NCBI GenBank assembly: GCA_030619215.1
Contig: JAUXBV010000149.1
Location: 1 to 7,500 of the forward strand
DNA: 7,500 bases
Direction of reading: 5' to 3'
From: Fibrobacterota bacterium
Lineage (GTDB): Bacteria; Fibrobacterota; Chitinivibrionia; Chitinivibrionales; JANQEN01
Under the pieces are notes generated by a model that was not told the origin of the DNA, did no database searches, and saw nothing but the letters and a program-made list of their open reading frames with translations. A program made the position numbers and the translations under genes. Positions 6,803 through 7,500 of the stretch are shown one piece after another. Position 1 is the stretch's first letter. Each line of letters opens with the position of its first letter.

Positions 6803-7225
6803 CTATTTCACTGTGTACTTTGTAACTTTTTTCTTATCAGGTTCCTTTTTCTCAGCAGGTTCCTTTTTCTCAGCAGGTTCCTTTTTCTTAGCTTCCTTAG
6901 GTTTGGCTTCCTCCCCCTCTTCTTTCTTTTCGTCTTTTATTTTAATTGAAAGATCAGAACTGTCCGGGTAAATTGCCTCCTGGGGGCATACCTCTGCACA
7001 GACACCGCTCGCTGTACACTTTTGCGGATCTATTACAAAGACATCTTTTCCGTCAACCTTCCCCTCACTGATCGCTCCCTCCGGGCATTCCTCGACGCAG
7101 GTACCACATGCATCACATTTACCAGGGTCAATGGTAAAATATTTCTTTACACCTGCAAAACTCAAAATCACTGCGCCTATTATAAAGAATATTGAGAATA
7201 TGGCGATAAAGGATCTTTTTTTCAT
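6803..7225 (-). CDS. Membrane-anchored ferredoxin with one complete and one Ser-substituted cluster motif and a Lys/Glu-rich tail
   Basis: This 140-residue protein is the first gene of the operon. It has MKKR, a hydrophobic segment (6-25), a dicluster ferredoxin domain (30-88) and a charged tail (95-140). Cluster one is complete: C37/C40/C43/C47-P48. Cluster two reads C70-TA-S73-GV-C76-AEV-C80-P81, with Ser where the second Cys should be. In known ferredoxins loss of this Cys gives a [3Fe-4S] cluster or a [4Fe-4S] cluster with an oxygen ligand. The tail contains tandem KKEPAE units and is probably disordered. No lipobox is visible, so a signal anchor on the outer face of the cytoplasmic membrane is likely. 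The start is supported by GGAGG seven bases upstream. The 275 bp before it hold no gene, so the operon promoter should lie there. Confidence 0.88.
   Translation of the reverse strand: MKKRSFIAIFSIFFIIGAVILSFAGVKKYFTIDPGKCDACGTCVEECPEGAISEGKVDGKDVFVIDPQKCTASGVCAEVCPQEAIYPDSSDLSIKIKDEKKEEGEEAKPKEAKKKEPAEKKEPAEKKEPDKKKVTKYTVK
6839..6892 (-). repeat. Three tandem 18-nt repeats coding for KKEPAE units
   Basis: The 18-base unit aggttcctttttctcagc (as read on +) occurs at 6839-6856 and 6857-6874, with a third copy differing by one base at 6875-6892. They stay in frame and encode the Lys/Glu/Pro tail of the first ferredoxin. Near-identity at DNA level suggests recent slippage or duplication. Confidence 0.85.
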
Positions 7226-7232
7226 AAATAAA

Positions 7233-7237
7233 CCTCC
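7233..7237 (-). promoter_or_regulatory. Strong ribosome binding site of the first operon gene
   Basis: GGAGG on the minus strand stands seven bases before the ATG at 7225. It is the strongest Shine-Dalgarno match in the run and fits the first gene of an operon. Confidence 0.75.
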
Positions 7238-7341
7238 AAATTAAAGCTGATACCTCCCTCGATAGCTCCTCTGTAATAAAAGATAACAAAAAACCGGAGC
7301 ATTGCCCATATAAAAATTCGTTTTATTCGACAAATTATTTT

Positions 7342-7372
7342 ATCATAGCATTATATAAATTAATTCATTCAA
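7342..7372 (-). promoter_or_regulatory. Candidate operon promoter and leader in the 7226-7500 gene-free region
   Basis: On the minus strand TTGAAT (7367-7372) is followed after 19 bases by TATGAT (7342-7347), and a perfect TATAAT lies at 7350-7355 without a good -35 partner. The area is very AT-rich, so chance matches are likely. A start near 7335 would give a leader of ~110 nt. That leader contains a small stem (AGCT at 7245-7248 with AGCT at 7264-7267) whose loop shows a purine-rich GGGAGG. No open reading frame or known riboswitch is seen between 7226 and 7500. Confidence 0.3.
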
Positions 7373-7500
7373 GAAAATAATGATAAAAAATATCTTCCTA
7401 TAGTAAAATTTGACTGAAATAAAATGGCTTTAAAAAGCTTAATCCCGAATTCTTTTTAAATAATTATATGATATTATTCATTATCTCCGAACACAATACC

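Noticed and set aside
430..7225. Multihaem cytochrome in the electron-transfer operon
   Set aside because: No CxxCH motif in any translated gene; the ACH at residues 55-57 of the propeller protein lacks the first cysteine.

Overview
This AT-rich window looks like Gram-negative chromosomal DNA from a lineage that uses type IX-like C-terminal sorting domains. The partial gene at the left edge ends in such a domain, and signal peptides, lipoproteins and an outer-membrane beta-barrel follow. Fibrobacterota (Chitinispirillia-like) or Bacteroidota-related bacteria are the best guesses, inferred from protein style only. There are no RNA genes, insertion sequences or CRISPR arrays.

Layout. Positions 3-389 (+) are the C-terminal end of a large secreted protein that begins outside the window. 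Everything else coding is on the minus strand and reads right to left as a compact run of eight genes. In order these are: a membrane-anchored 2x[4Fe-4S] ferredoxin (7225-6803); a small fibronectin-III-like surface protein (6774-6304); a second anchored ferredoxin (6295-6023); a ferredoxin lipoprotein (6023-5766); an outer-membrane beta-barrel (5755-4439); a six-helix DsbD/CcdA-like membrane protein with an extra C-terminal domain (4442-3408); a NapH-NapG-like polyferredoxin fusion (3309-1768); and a seven-bladed YVTN beta-propeller lipoprotein (1713-430). Several junctions are tightly coupled: a TAATG overlap, an ATGA overlap, and gaps of 8-10 nt. Upstream of the first gene lie 275 bp without a gene and with a plausible promoter. 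The last gene converges on the left-edge gene. The operon therefore appears complete within the window.

How the genes may work together (inference). The polyferredoxin resembles proteins that take electrons from membrane quinol and pass them along iron-sulfur clusters. Three small ferredoxins carry export signals or a lipid anchor and so should sit outside the cytoplasmic membrane. The DsbD-like protein could keep cysteines reduced in that compartment. The barrel, fn3 protein and propeller lipoprotein point to the outer membrane and cell surface. No catalytic oxidoreductase subunit and no haem c motif (CxxCH) is encoded. Taken together this resembles an iron-sulfur electron relay from the quinone pool across the envelope, possibly to the outer membrane, and is the main candidate for an undescribed system here. 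Function is unproven.
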